Origin: Cloeon dipterum
Taxonomy: Eukaryota > Arthropoda > Insecta > Ephemeroptera > Baetidae
Length of the DNA stretch: 64,000 bases
Assembly: GCF_949628265.1 (NCBI RefSeq)
Contig: NC_088786.1
Location: forward strand, 14,074,001 to 14,138,000
Direction: 5' to 3'
Part shown: piece by piece, positions 37,745 through 50,071 of the stretch
Position numbering within the stretch: the first letter of the stretch is position 1
How the letters are laid out: each line of letters starts with the position of its first letter
Program-made: the position numbers and the translations under genes
The notes under the pieces: generated by a model
The model's database searches: none
What the model was told of the DNA's origin: nothing
Seen by the model: the letters and a program-made list of their open reading frames with translations, nothing else

Positions 37745-38114
37745 CTCGAGGATTCTTCCTCCCTTCGGCAGCATCATTGTGCGCGGCGAGGACGGGAGCA
37801 GCGGCAGCAGCTTCCCATCGCTCATCTCTTTCTCCGCTCTTTTCACGCGGGCGAGCGACGCGGCGGGCATCAACTTTCCCTGCAGCCGCGATTTACTTTG
37901 GAAAATATCTTTACGGCAGCGGGAATGTACGTAACACGCCCGGCACAAAACAGGAAACGCCGGAGATGAAACTGCAATCTGCGCGTGTCATAATTTCCGG
38001 AGTGCCGCCGAAAAGCCGTCTCACAATGCCCTTTTATCGGCGCGCTCCCTTTCATTTGTATTCAAATCTGCGCGCCAATCGACTCGCGAAACTTTCTTTT
38101 CCTTTTAATACCAG

Positions 38115-38146
38115 ATGGATGGATGGATGGACGGACGGACGGACGG
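38115..38146. repeat. Compound (ATGG)n(ACGG)n repeat
   Basis: Four units of ATGG pass directly into four units of ACGG, differing by a single T/C change. Confidence 0.9.
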
Positions 38147-39503
38147 AAAACCCAGACTCGCACGTTTCCAGGCCCTGCGCGTTGAACAGTTATCGCGCAC
38201 TGCATGAGAGAGCGAAACTTTTGCTGTCGTTAAAACTTTTGCGCTAGCGCAATGAGGATGATGAAGAATTATTATGCACGGAGGCAGTGTCATTACTTTT
38301 GAAAAGTTTGCCTTGCCTTCTTCTAATTCTTCGCCAACCACGAAATCGCACTGTTCTTCGTGTCGTGCGCGGTTAAAGAAGAAAAATTAGTTTTGTTTGT
38401 TCAGTGGGTGAAAGACGCTGGTAATGCGAGAGCTCGGCTTTTGTTTGTGCTTTTGTAAGCTTGAGCCCCCAAATAATCTTGAGGCTATTTGTTGATGTAA
38501 TACTCTTACAATTATTAAAAAAAAATTGGAAAATTTTATAATTTAAATTATTGTAATTTTATTCCTTTTATTAGTATTGAACATCGGTAAAATAAATGTT
38601 TTGGGATATGATACTCTTCTTTATTTTAAAATTATGCATTGAAATTTTGTAGCTTTTCATACCAAAACAAAAAAGGATAAGCCACGGTTGTCAAAATTCG
38701 AGAGCTCCAAGCTAGGAAAGGTCGATAAAAAAGCTAAACTAAAAGCAAAAAGTCAAAACCACAGCTTAAGAAATTTAAGGTTTAAAAATTAAATTTCATT
38801 CTGTTGCTGGCAGTGATGTGAAGCTCTCTGTATTGCCTGGCAGCTAACTCTATAAAATAATTAATTCAAAAATGTCTTGCGATATTTTATCATTATTGGT
38901 ATTATTGAAAGAAATACATATAGTACGCCCCCATTGCCCGTTTATCATTTTTGAGGTCAGTTCATTTCAAGCAGCATTTTTCTGAATATTCTCCACATCT
39001 CTTACAGTTTGCAACAGTAATTTTCATGCTAGTTGCGCGGTTTCAACCGTTTTATAGCCTATTCTCGTGCCATATTGCCTGGCTCCTTCCGCTTTATGAT
39101 CTATGCACCCTGCACAACACTTGCACCGAGCCGGTTGCATACCTTTCCCGCAATGATGGAAAAAGTCATACAATACTAACCTCCGCGGTTCATACGAAAC
39201 AATGCACATCGAAATGTACGTCAAGGACTAGCGTGATTCATCGGACGGACGAAGTGAGAGGGTGCGAACGCGAGACAAAAATGCGATAAGCATCCTTGGG
39301 GCGCGACAAAAAGTCATCCTCAGCACGCTCATAATCCGCCGCGTTGATGACGACCGACCGTTTCTTTGTCTGCTAATCTCAGCGGGCAAAAAAGGCGGCG
39401 CCCGTAAAGAAGAGGCAGAAATATGGCGGCCGCAATGATGACGGCAGTAAAATTTGCAAAAACAATAAAAGCTTATTTTTATCGCGGCTGGGCGACCACG
39501 AGC

Positions 39504-39521
39504 GAGAGAGAGAGAGAGAGA
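39504..39521. repeat. Short (GA)n run
   Basis: An 18-bp GA run in a GC-rich patch. Confidence 0.85.
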
Positions 39522-42289
39522 AAACGGAGAAAGGAAAAAAGTTAATGCCTCCTGTTGACACAATAAAAAATGACGAGCGCTTCATATTTATAGGGCAGCA
39601 GCCAAAAATGCTGGCGGCTGGCGCGATAAGGAGGCAAAATAAGGATCGCTCCACATAGCGGCAACGCGCGCCTCTTCCTCTTCCACCCAACCTCCCAAGG
39701 GGTGTGAAAAATTTACCAGACTTCAATTTTCTTTTTGAGGGACGTCATAAAAATACAGAGATAGTCGTTAAATTAAAATCTTAATCATTTTATACATAAA
39801 GTTTTATTCAAAGTACTGCTTAGAATTCCCCTAAGTGTTGTCGATTTTATAAATTGATTATTTGAACTTTGAGGAAAAGAGATATGAAGCCTGAGGGAAA
39901 CTATAAAGGTTGATCTAGAATATTTTTGAAACAGTTTATAATTATTTGATGGATTTTCGTCATTCTTAATAAGATTGGAAGAAAAGGCTGAGTCTATGAT
40001 TAATTCCAGATAAAAACATATCTTTTTTTAATTAATTTTCTGAACCAATGGTCTCAATTTTTTAAAATTTCATAAATACCTTTATAAAAAAGGAAGAAAA
40101 TAAATTTAATGACGATCTCCATATTTTTGTTGTATGTTTTATACATTATGTGCGCCTAGTAAATATTTAATTCATAATTCAAAATTGCTATATGTTATCA
40201 TTTCGAAATAGCTAGGATAGATCTGTAAGCCCAGAATGTTACAATCAGATCAATCGATGGATACTTAGCTTTCTTAAGCTCCCTCAGGGGAGCGAACAAG
40301 CGAGGACACGTGACTATTTTTCACGTCCCCTGGTAGCACTATAAGTACACACATACACATATAGCGAAAGGGTCTCTGATGATGGAAGGGAAGCGGAGGA
40401 GGTGGTGGTGGCGGAGCTGCTGCTGCTGCTTTTTGGTCTATTGTGCTCGCAGATTCATCTGTTAGGCTACTGATAAGCGAGTGACTGCTTCTATAAGGGA
40501 AGTGGCGGAGGAGAACTCATCTCATCTGACTGAATGCCATCGCCGCAGCAGTTAGACGACGCCAGCTGATATGATGTGATTATCCACCCTCGAACAGAGA
40601 GATGCCGTCATCTTCGCAAACTTGATTTATCTGCCGCCGCCGTTGCCGTCGTCGTCGTTGCAGAAAAGAGACCACCCCCGCCCGCCCCCACCGCACGCCC
40701 GAGACCGTTTTTGCATTAAAGTCGACGTGGCCCGCCGCCGCCAGCCGTATTCCATAAATCAAAATGCGTGCCGCCGGGCGATTCACTATACGCATAAACA
40801 AATACTTGGCACTTGACTGGAGTTTCATTTTGCTTCTGCAATTTACGTAATTTGAGATTCAAATTAATTACCACCACCACTTCACCAGAAATTAAGAATC
40901 ATTAACTAATTAAATAGCTTATTTTTTGCATCCATGGTGTGCATTATTATACACTTTGCTCCATTTTTTAATACATATTATAATAAATATTTTCAATGAG
41001 GTTAGACTGTAATTAATTAAGTAAGTCCCTTGTAGCAGGTGTGCAGCTAAATTGACCATCAATATCGGGGTGATGTAATAATAATTTGACGTCCCTTGAT
41101 GAAAATCCTCCGCTCACTCACATACTGGCTGAAAATGCAAAGTAAACAGAGCGAGCATGAGTAAAATAGAGTCTGTCTGGCTGGTTGGCGGGCGTGCATA
41201 GTTTGCTCTTCCCCCTCGGCCCGCCCGAATATAGATTTCATATTTTTTACTCCTTATCTCCGGCAGACACGCCATCGCGATTTTTGACACATTTAACTCC
41301 CTAATGCGAAATCTTTTCCCTCCCCATCATGCTCTCTCTCCTCTCACTTTCGACGGCGATGAGATTTCGCTGCTGACAATTTGAGGTGGAATCCAATTGT
41401 ATGGCAAAAAGGCCTGTCGCCGCTATTCCCTTCCACGTGCACAAGTTAAATGGAGAGTAAAATTCAAACTCCCATTATTTTTATGATTCCGGCGAAAACT
41501 ACTACCGTAAAATATTTCTTGGTCATAATATAAATTTCTGTCTCTCAATGGAGGATTGTGCCTTGATGTTTATTACAAAATGTGTGATAATAACCTTTTC
41601 AAAATCTAAGGAATTGTAGGATGTTTCGCATTTCTTATTCAAGTAAGAAAAAAGGACATTATATTAAATAAAATCAAAAGTTTCCCTTGAAGTAACAATA
41701 AAAATTGCTTCATTTGAGAAAATACATGTACTGTGGTTTATGATAGAAATTCCTATTGTGATTTAGTAAAAATACGGTCGCTAGAAATGGGAATGGTATC
41801 CACTCCACGTACTTCCTACCCCAGGATTTGCACGTTTTGACGTTTCCACCCGCAAGTTTTCTTTTCAGCTCGGCAGTGGAGGCGTTATTACTTAGGAAAT
41901 GATGTTGTATTTATAATAGAGGGAGAGTCGGTCATAAAGCGAATCGACTTTTTGATGGCGTGGTGGTGCGGGAGGAGGGAGCCGTACGCCCACCCACCCA
42001 CCGCATCAGATCTTCAAATCATATCGCTCGCCTCCGCCCTTTATTGAGATTGTGCGCTGTATCGTCGGTCGTCATCAGTCCCTTTGTGCCCCGACATCGC
42101 AGCTTTCTCCTCCTTTTCTGCCCCTCTGATATGGGTTCATCTCATCTCTTGCTCTGCGCGGCCAAAGAGATAGCGACGATAGGGTCTCTGTGTGCCGGAG
42201 AGCGAGAAAGAGAAAAAGTGCAGCTTTACGACGCTCTGTCCCTCCTCTCTCGGTTTTTATGGCGGATTAAAATTAATTTACGCCAGCAC

Positions 42290-42357
<68 letters not shown>
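42290..42357. repeat. (GA)n microsatellite, ~68 bp
   Basis: A GA array with one A-rich interruption near its left end. Confidence 0.95.
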
Positions 42358-42360
<3 letters not shown>

Positions 42361-42847
42361 CCTTTTTATGCCAGAAATGGAAAAATTGTTTTAAATTTCA
42401 CGCTTTTATCGTCTGGTAACGGCCAGAAGGGGGCGATATCCTGAGATTTAGAAGTGCCGCCAGGAAGCTCGTCTCATCTGAGAAATTAACATGGTGATTC
42501 AGAAAAATGTTTTCCTTCATCCATCTCATTTGATGAAAATTTGCAGGGGAGTAAAAAACAAATTTAATAAAAAATCTCACAACTTTGCATGCCTACTGAT
42601 TTCAATTACGAAGTGCCTAAGACACGCTACATTTTTCTTAACAACGCAGTAGAAAAGAGAGCCTTCAAGATTTATTCCATTGGGGTAGCTTTAAATTTCA
42701 AGGTTGGAAAAAAAATCAAAACTGCAAATAAAGTTAGTGCGAAATTTGGCCGCCGGTTTTTAGGCGGGTCCCTCTATCGTTCTTATTACTCGGCTTTAGC
42801 ATCATTAATTTTCTCTCCTGCTTCTAACTGCTCCATCACACATATAA

Positions 42848-42850
<3 letters not shown>

Positions 42851-42904
<54 letters not shown>
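42851..42904. repeat. (GA)n microsatellite, ~54 bp
   Basis: An uninterrupted GA array. It is paired in inverted orientation with the TC array at 43016-43047. Confidence 0.95.
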
Positions 42905-42909
<5 letters not shown>

Positions 42910-43014
42910 GGCGAATGTATTTCAAAGTCACATTCAAAAAGTTTTGTTGAGCGACTGCTTGCGCTTCTAATCTCAGATTTCAATCTCCGCTCTTTAAAAG
43001 TGACATCGAAGCGC

Positions 43015-43015
<1 letters not shown>

Positions 43016-43047
<32 letters not shown>
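43016..43047. repeat. (TC)n microsatellite, ~32 bp
   Basis: A TC array complementary to the GA array 111 bp upstream on the same strand. Confidence 0.95.
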
Positions 43048-43050
<3 letters not shown>

Positions 43051-44464
43051 TTATCCTCAAAACTTTTGAGCTGTGCACTAAAGGAGACGAGGAACGGCAA
43101 TAACATCTCCAGCAGCCAGCAGCTCCAGCGGCACGCATCAGCCATTTCTCTTTTTTGTTGGCTAATGCCCCTTGTCATTTCTATATTATATGTGAGAGCA
43201 AAATTTCTCAGTAATCTGTGGCCCTTCACGAATTACGAAAAGCGCAGATGAGTCAGTCTCTCAGCACGTCAAAACTTTCCGTGGTCGAAATGAACACTTT
43301 TTTACTCATTTAAGCGTGAAGCAATGAGTGTGTCTACTTTTAGTTTCAAAATAAAGGTTGGAACTATGTCGATTTTTTCTACAAAATATTTATAGAAAAC
43401 TCAGCCATTCATTTCCCGAGAATCATTAATACAGATAAAATTATCACAACTTTAGTTATTGGATTATCTGTAGCTGTTAAGCTTCACCAATGCACAGATA
43501 TTGGAATTGTAATTCTTTTTGCAAAATTAATTATGATCTAGCCGAATCTGCACATCGTCAAAAGCTGTTGACATAAAAATAGAACTAACTTGTCTTGAAT
43601 AATTTCTAATTTATACACTTGATCATAATGGAGCTTTTAGATTTTTTTTTAAATTCACTCTATTTATCGTTTAATAGCTCTAGAACGATTTCTGTGCATT
43701 TAGAATGGGGATGATCGCTTAACTTTTCAGAATAATTTACGAAACCCAAAAGTTTGCATTTGTCTTGAGCTCACAGAAAGGCACTATATTGTGGTGTACG
43801 CCTCTTATTAGAATTGAAACTATTTCGCCAAGAATAAGCCTATAAGAGCCTGTGGTGGCACGGTGGCACATCACTCACAATCAGTTCGACATAATGACGA
43901 TTATGGTTATTTGTGGCAGCTTTAATAATAGAAAAATACGACTCGTTCTCATTAAGGGCAATTAATTGCCAAATTTATTGCGATTTGAGGGCAACCTGTG
44001 TGTGGCGGAGGAAAGAGTTGGGGTGAGAGAGATGTATCTGCGAATAATCTGTTCATATAATAGGATGATTGCGCAGAGGCGCGCACAACTTTTATTGCCT
44101 CGACTGCGGAGAAAAGCGAAAGGGAGGAATAAGAGAGCGTGTAGTCGAAGAAACGCGCTCTTCTCCTTATCTCAGTCAGCGGCGGTGGCGGCGAGATTCG
44201 ACGAGATCCCAAAAGAAATGTCTTGCAATTTTATCTATCCTGCTTTTCCATTCCTCGGCTCGAGGAGTGGGAGCAGAAAAAGAAAGATGGCGCGCTCGGA
44301 TTGGAGATCGATTAGGGGTAGAAACCCCTGTAGCGGCAGATAAGCTTGATGAATGGTATGCTCGCCCGCCAGCCGTCGAGCCAGCCAGCACCCACCCCCT
44401 GGTCCGCTATGCAACCCCCGCAGCACGCGCGAAAACCACCGAAAAGTGCGTGAGAGGGACGCAC

Positions 44465-44466
<2 letters not shown>

Positions 44467-44496
<30 letters not shown>
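44467..44496. repeat. (CT)n microsatellite, ~30 bp
   Basis: A CT array at the right side of a GC-rich patch. Confidence 0.95.
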
Positions 44497-44501
<5 letters not shown>

Positions 44502-45593
44502 GCTCTTTTTATATTCTATCAAAACTCAATTCGTTTTAATTCTTATCTGCAAAGTTTTGCGTCCAAACTTTTGTTCCCTTTTTGCTCCACTCGAGCGTGA
44601 CAAAAATCGCATGAACGGATAAAAATTAGCTCTGAATGAACTGCGTTGTGGAACGAAAGTCCCAAGCGATCTAATCAATTTGATCAGATTTTGGTTGGGT
44701 TTGGTTCAAATTTTTACACCTATACATTAAGGTTTAAAATGATAAAAAGAGATTGAGTTTTTGTATGGAACATAATATATTATACACTTAATATCCATAG
44801 AAATATTCTAGGACCCGAGACCCTATGTTTGCTGTTGTAAGAGTGTTAAAATCACCTCCTTCCTGACGGAGGTGGAACATTTTATACGAAACGAATAAGA
44901 ACTTTTATCGACTCATTGTGAGTGCATTTTTATTGTATGTATTGTTCCACATTTGGCATTTCTCAGTTTTATGTTTTGAAGTATTCCAAAATTATGCATG
45001 AAAAAATTTCGAAATAATGAAATAAATTGATATTTTGAATTTAATAGAAATATTCCAGATTGTACCAAATTAGGTTAAAAAACTAATGTGCATTGAAATT
45101 CCTGGTCTTTTGCAAGATTAAGAAAAATTCTAATTGGTAGTAAAACCACATATCCGTTTGCGCACAAAACACAATCTTCGCGTCAATATCTTTATTGGTT
45201 CGTTTGCTACTCATTGGACCTTTTCTCGCTGATAATACCAGCCAAGCTTCACCTTTTGATAAAACGACCAGAATATGTTGTCGGTGCGTCAGTCAACAGA
45301 GAGCACGCCTACGACAATCGCCTCGCCTCCTCGAGGCACAGATAGCTTGTTACTCACAAATATATGCACGAGAATCCTGAATCCTGATGGCCGAGAGCAG
45401 GATCCAACTGAAAGAAGGCAATCTGTTGACAGACGTGGTACACTTGTTGCCTACCCTCCCAGTCAAAGGCAGATAAAAATTGTCTAGCACTGAAAATTAA
45501 TTACATGCATAATCATATCTGGAACAAGACGAACAAGAGTATATAGGATCTCATTATGGAATCTCTAACTATATTTTATGTAGGACATGATAA

Positions 45594-45821
45594 AACGCTA
45601 TAACGTTGTAAAAGTTAATTGGCTGAAGACTGCATTTGACACGTAAATTATTCAAGTGCGCCGCATTCGCGTTCTCTTCACGCGCGTTGTTTGCATCGCT
45701 CTCACGCACGTTCTTACTCATCATAACAGAAGATATTAAAAATATTAAATTATCCTCTCATTGAATAATTTACGTGTCAAATCCAGTCTTCAGCCAATTC
45801 ACTAAAAAACGTTAGAACGCA
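45594..45821. mobile_element. MITE-like element with ~55-bp terminal inverted repeats
   Basis: The left arm at 45601-45655 and the right arm at 45761-45814 are inverted copies with few mismatches and a one-base indel. They include an exact 15-bp core ATTGGCTGAAGACTG and an exact 22-bp core running to TTGAATAAT. Weaker similarity continues outward to about 45594 and 45821. The ~105-bp interior has no coding capacity. Size and structure fit a non-autonomous DNA transposon. I could not identify a target-site duplication or assign a superfamily. Confidence 0.7.
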
Positions 45822-47660
45822 AAAAAAAATAATTAAAAATCAACTCGACTTAAAGTAGTGGCAGGGGATCTAAGTTAACGAAAGTCAACAAGATTATATT
45901 ACATCCCTTCCCGGTCCTCGGGCAGGGATAAAAAGAGCAAAAAAAAATACAATTCGATGCACGGAGCAATTAAATAAGTTGACTCTACTTTATGCTGTGT
46001 TTTATCATTTATTATATAATGGGCCTATTATTTCATTCAAATTAACACAGACTTCTAATCTACTACCCATAACAAGAAACAAAGTTGAAACTGATTTGCA
46101 GTATTTAATTTCTTTCTTTCATTATAAATGTTCTTGAAGACACAATGTATATATATTTACGCGAGGTATTAAAAAAGACCTTGGATTATCAAAAGCATTG
46201 CGGAAGTATTGTAATAATAAAAACATAGCTTGTGCAGTTGTTGCAATATACTTAAAAGGGAACTTTGATGTATCGTGGGCGTATTTTTGTCTCATTTCAT
46301 TTTAGTGGATACCTGATATCTGATATCCTACTTGCTAGGCGTACAGTGTAGTCTTTGAAACGCGCGTCTGGACGTTCATGAACGTATTTAATTTAAGGTG
46401 TGCGCTTGATAGCAGTTTGCTTAGCTCTTTATTATTTGTGAAAAGCAGCAGGCCGTCCACGCGGATAATGGGACGGTAATAACACTACAACATCATCTTG
46501 CTGCTCGCCAGAAATGAAATATTTAGCCAAAAGGGAATTCACTTGACAAAACAGGAACTTGAGAATCAGGTGCATTAATAATGATGTTTCACACAGAGCC
46601 AAGATATCACATTTCACGCGAGTAATATGGAAATGTGACCATAAATAATTGCAGGTAAACAATTTGATCGGTAAGGCAAGCAGCAGTTATAATAAATCTC
46701 TTTTGACTAAATCATTCGTAAAGAAAGCAATTGTAAATTGTGGAAATTTAAGCGGGTAGCTAAATTTCAGCTAAATATTAGATAAAATAAATTTTCTTGA
46801 TTGAAAATTCAGTTAAATTTTGATATGAATAACACACTCAAATGTATTCAAATAAAGAACCACTTTTGGGTGGGAATTCTTGAAATTTTCAGCGACGTCG
46901 AGAGTAGAAAATTTGCCTCATCTCACCGAGTGGGCGCCAAATGTCTGAGACGCGTGTCAACTTGCTTCGTCCAGATGCTATATCATCATAAGAAGCAGAA
47001 AGATTTTAGCCGGCCGCTTCGATACTTGACCAATAAAATCAAATGCCCCATGACGCACGATTAATGTGAAATAATATTTAACGATGGCGCTGATATTCTG
47101 CTCACAAAGTTTGGCATCGCAGTTTCCACTCTATTTTGACTTTGAGTCATTGAGGCGTCAAAAAATTCGACGTAATCTTGCTTATCTATAGTCGTGTTTG
47201 TTTCACCAATGTGCAAGAGGCGACGGCGCAGAAATTTGAGCGTGAACATCATGGTCAAAGCACTTTTCAACGGTGGCATCTTCACAACAAAATAAAGAGA
47301 TTGGCACCAAGGATGGAAACAAGGTGGTGGCACTAATCAATCAATGTTTTGTCACTCTTAATATAAATACATTTTTGTTGCCAAGTTGCAACTGTCACTA
47401 GTAAATGCTATTTTATTATATTCATATTGAATAAAATAAAATATGTAAAATTTTGGAGAATCAGGAACTCTTGTAAAATAAGCCATACTTCGAGAATAAA
47501 AGGCCTTTTCTGTACTGTAGGGTGAAAACATAATTATACAAATAAAAATGGGTCAGTTAAAAATTTACTTTATTTTTTCGTGGATGGCGATTGAAAATAT
47601 TTTGGAAACTTTCATTTGACAGAATTTTGGTGAGTATTCTATTTCACGGTACTGTCTTAG
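45822..47660. other. Noncoding interval before the UGT cluster
   Basis: No gene is supported. A minus-strand frame at 46432-46662 contains DILALCETSL, which resembles the LINE endonuclease motif D-I-x-A-L-x-E-T-x-L, but the rest does not continue the domain convincingly. Confidence 0.4.
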
Positions 47661-48165
47661 TCACTGAATGACAACAAATAACACAAAAATAGCCACTGCT
47701 AACGTCCAGGTCGTATTTCTGTACAACGGTTTGTGAGCAAGAGGCCAGTTTAAGATGTTTCGCGCCTTTAATCTCGCCACCATTTCTGCAAACCAAACTG
47801 CCCGCTCCGTTGAATTATTCATCTGGTGCCGTAAGATCCACTTCAGGTAATCAGCCTTGCGCGAAAATCTGTCAAATATTTGTTTGCTTTTAATATAGGT
47901 CTTATTTAAAATTAGGGCCAAAAATAAAAATTATGAATTATGAACATTAAGTTAACTCACAACAAAACCCAAGAATTTGAGATGATCAAAAACCAGTAAA
48001 GTAAAAAATATAGAAATCATATCCTTCCAAATATAAATTAGTCCTGAGGCTTTAAGTTTGATATTTTGCAAATTGAATTTACTGTTGGATATAACATCAC
48101 GGTCTCGAGTGCTTGGACAATCTCGTCAACACTGGAGTCTTTGTCGACCCTGAGGGTATCGTATT
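47661..48165 (-). pseudogene. UDP-glycosyltransferase 3' relic (copy C)
   Basis: Only the last two exons of a UGT remain. The upstream piece (about 48083-48165) is the 3' end of exon 4, homologous to the LRVDKDSTVDEI segment of copies A and B (here LRVDKDSSVDEI, then QALETV). An in-frame TGA at 48070-48172 numbering, precisely 48170-48172, lies where exon 4 should continue, so the signature part is gone. The last exon (47868-47661) is open and encodes the C-terminal segment with N-S-T-E-R-A-V-W-F-A-E-M and a terminal hydrophobic span (TWTLAVAIFVLFVVIQ). It lacks the basic cytosolic tail of A and B. The exon-4 remnant before its GTAAAT donor is one base longer than in A and B, which would also break the frame across the intron. 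No exon 1-3 sequence is visible downstream on this strand. Confidence 0.8.
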
Positions 48166-48172
48166 GGCGTCA

Positions 48173-50071
48173 TGTAAGTTTCACCGAATATACCGAATAT
48201 ATGTGATAGATAGAGTTATTTTTAGAAAACTGTCTAACACCATTTTATTTCAAATAATCGATCAGATAATATTGAGTTCAAAATGCACACGCAGTAATGA
48301 AATTTAAAAAATAGATACGTGCTGATGAATTTAACAAGACAAAATATTTAATTGTATTTGTTTCACATTTGCAAACTTGCAAAGGGACTCGTTGCATCTA
48401 GCGCGGGCCTACCGCCCCACTTGTAATTTTTTAGAGCCAAATTTACAGTGAGGAACTATATATATAAATATATATATATGGTAACATCGTATAATAAAAG
48501 CTTTCACGAGTGTGCTCCGCATAAATTTTGCATCCGCGTGTGGAAAGAGCCAATGTAGTGTGGGAGGAAGGAATTTTGAGCTTAGAATATTATTTGCAGA
48601 GGCAACATTTGCAGAGAGTTATTACTCTCGGACCGTTAAAGAAGGTGGCAATTAATTTCGATATTTAATGGTTTACAGAAGTGTGTCGCACCTATTGACT
48701 CTACTGTGCATTATCTACGCTAAACATTAGAAAGGTGTTAAATGTTTGCATTACAGAAAATATGTACGAAAATGCTTCACTGCAAACATCTCAAAAAGTA
48801 GGCATACCTTGACCGCTTTATACATGTCGTCTAGAAAGTATGAGCAGCATTAAAAGAGGGTATTAATTTTAATTAATTCTGAACTTTCTTGATTTGGAAG
48901 TATTCGTGATGAAATTTCGGTGGTTTTTTTCAAGGCCAAGCTTTTTACGCCAAAAAGTAAGTGTCCATGTCATTCGTTCACTTTGTTTTTGCTTAGTGAG
49001 TGTTTGGCAAAATGGAGGGTCACCAACAACCCAGGCAACTTTCAGCAGCAAACACCAATTCTGGTCACTAATTATTGTACCCTAGCTATCCAACAATGGG
49101 AATATTGAGACACGATCGCTGTCTCTCAAGAAATAAACCGATACAGTAAACAGTTGTCTGAATCAAACAGTAAATTGCTTGCCCGTGCTAATACTATAAT
49201 TACCTATTTTCAGAGGTACCATCACATTTACTGCTTCTGTGCTTTTTTATTCATTTTAATATGTAGTTCGTCAGGGTAGCGTAGAAAACACGCATATAGC
49301 TCAACCAACACTAAAATTTTAATGTCAAATTTATTATTTCCATTTTCTTGCAAAAAGGAAATTTAAGTTTGTATATTGAGCTATATGAGACGAGTTGTTA
49401 ATAAAATATGTCTTTCTTACTAGTTGGGTTGCTTAAGAGCCAGCGACAAATTAACCCACGTCATAGCGATAAGTGAGATAAATATTAATAGCTTGCTGTA
49501 GAAGTTAATTAGCTGAAAATTGAGTATTTCCATAAAATACAATCTACATGAAAAAATCGTTTAAAAACACTCGTTGAAGAGTTAATTTCACTTTATTCTT
49601 TAAATAAAACAAATGATTTTCTATTTACAAATACAAGAAAATAGGAAAGAAGCTGACAATTTTTGAAGCTAAGATGTTAGTTGACAACATCAAAATTTTA
49701 TTACCATATATATAGCTCAAATATTTTCACACAATATTGTACAAACATATCAAAAATACTTACAAAATCCTTTATTTATAAACGTTCGTTAGTAGATTTA
49801 TCTAAAAAAAATTAGATCGCACAATCCACTTTGAATAATTTCATTTTAAGCATTAGATTTTCCACAAAGAAAGACGGTATTTTAAAACCATGAATGAGTA
49901 ATCCTCCTTTAGTAGTTAAATTTCGAAGCCCGAAGACATATTTGTATTACTTAATTAACAATTCATTGAGGAGTTTCGATTACTTTCACTAATCGAGCGA
50001 TGAAAACAATTATTATCTGGGGCAATTGGGGTCGGAATTTGTCTGAATTAGCGGATGCAAAACGAGTAAAT
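48173..50071. other. Spacer between UGT copies C and A
   Basis: AT-rich with no gene. A short TA-rich repeat lies near 48455-48482. Near 49499-49521 there is weak similarity to the MITE arm (GAAGTTAATTAGCTGAAAATTG). No trace of UGT exons 1-3 of copy C was found here by eye. Confidence 0.45.

Larger units (their letters stand above)
36306..45593. other. Gene-poor, microsatellite-dense region
   Basis: No gene is supported. Long ORFs here (214 codons at 37603-38247, 220 codons at 42589-43251, 147 codons at 42786-43229, 156 codons at 44069-44539) owe their length to CA, GA or TC arrays, or to GC-rich DNA open in several frames at once. GC-rich patches lie at about 37,560-38,240, 39,230-39,720, 40,370-40,760, 41,940-42,130 and 44,060-44,460. 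Confidence 0.5.

Noticed and set aside
37603..38247. 214-codon ORF with a (TH)n stretch
   Set aside because: It runs through a CA microsatellite and GC-rich DNA that is also open on the other strand; no domain or splice support.
42589..43251. 220-codon ORF with long ER and SL repeats
   Set aside because: Length comes from the GA and TC arrays, which are open in several frames on both strands; no coding context on either side.
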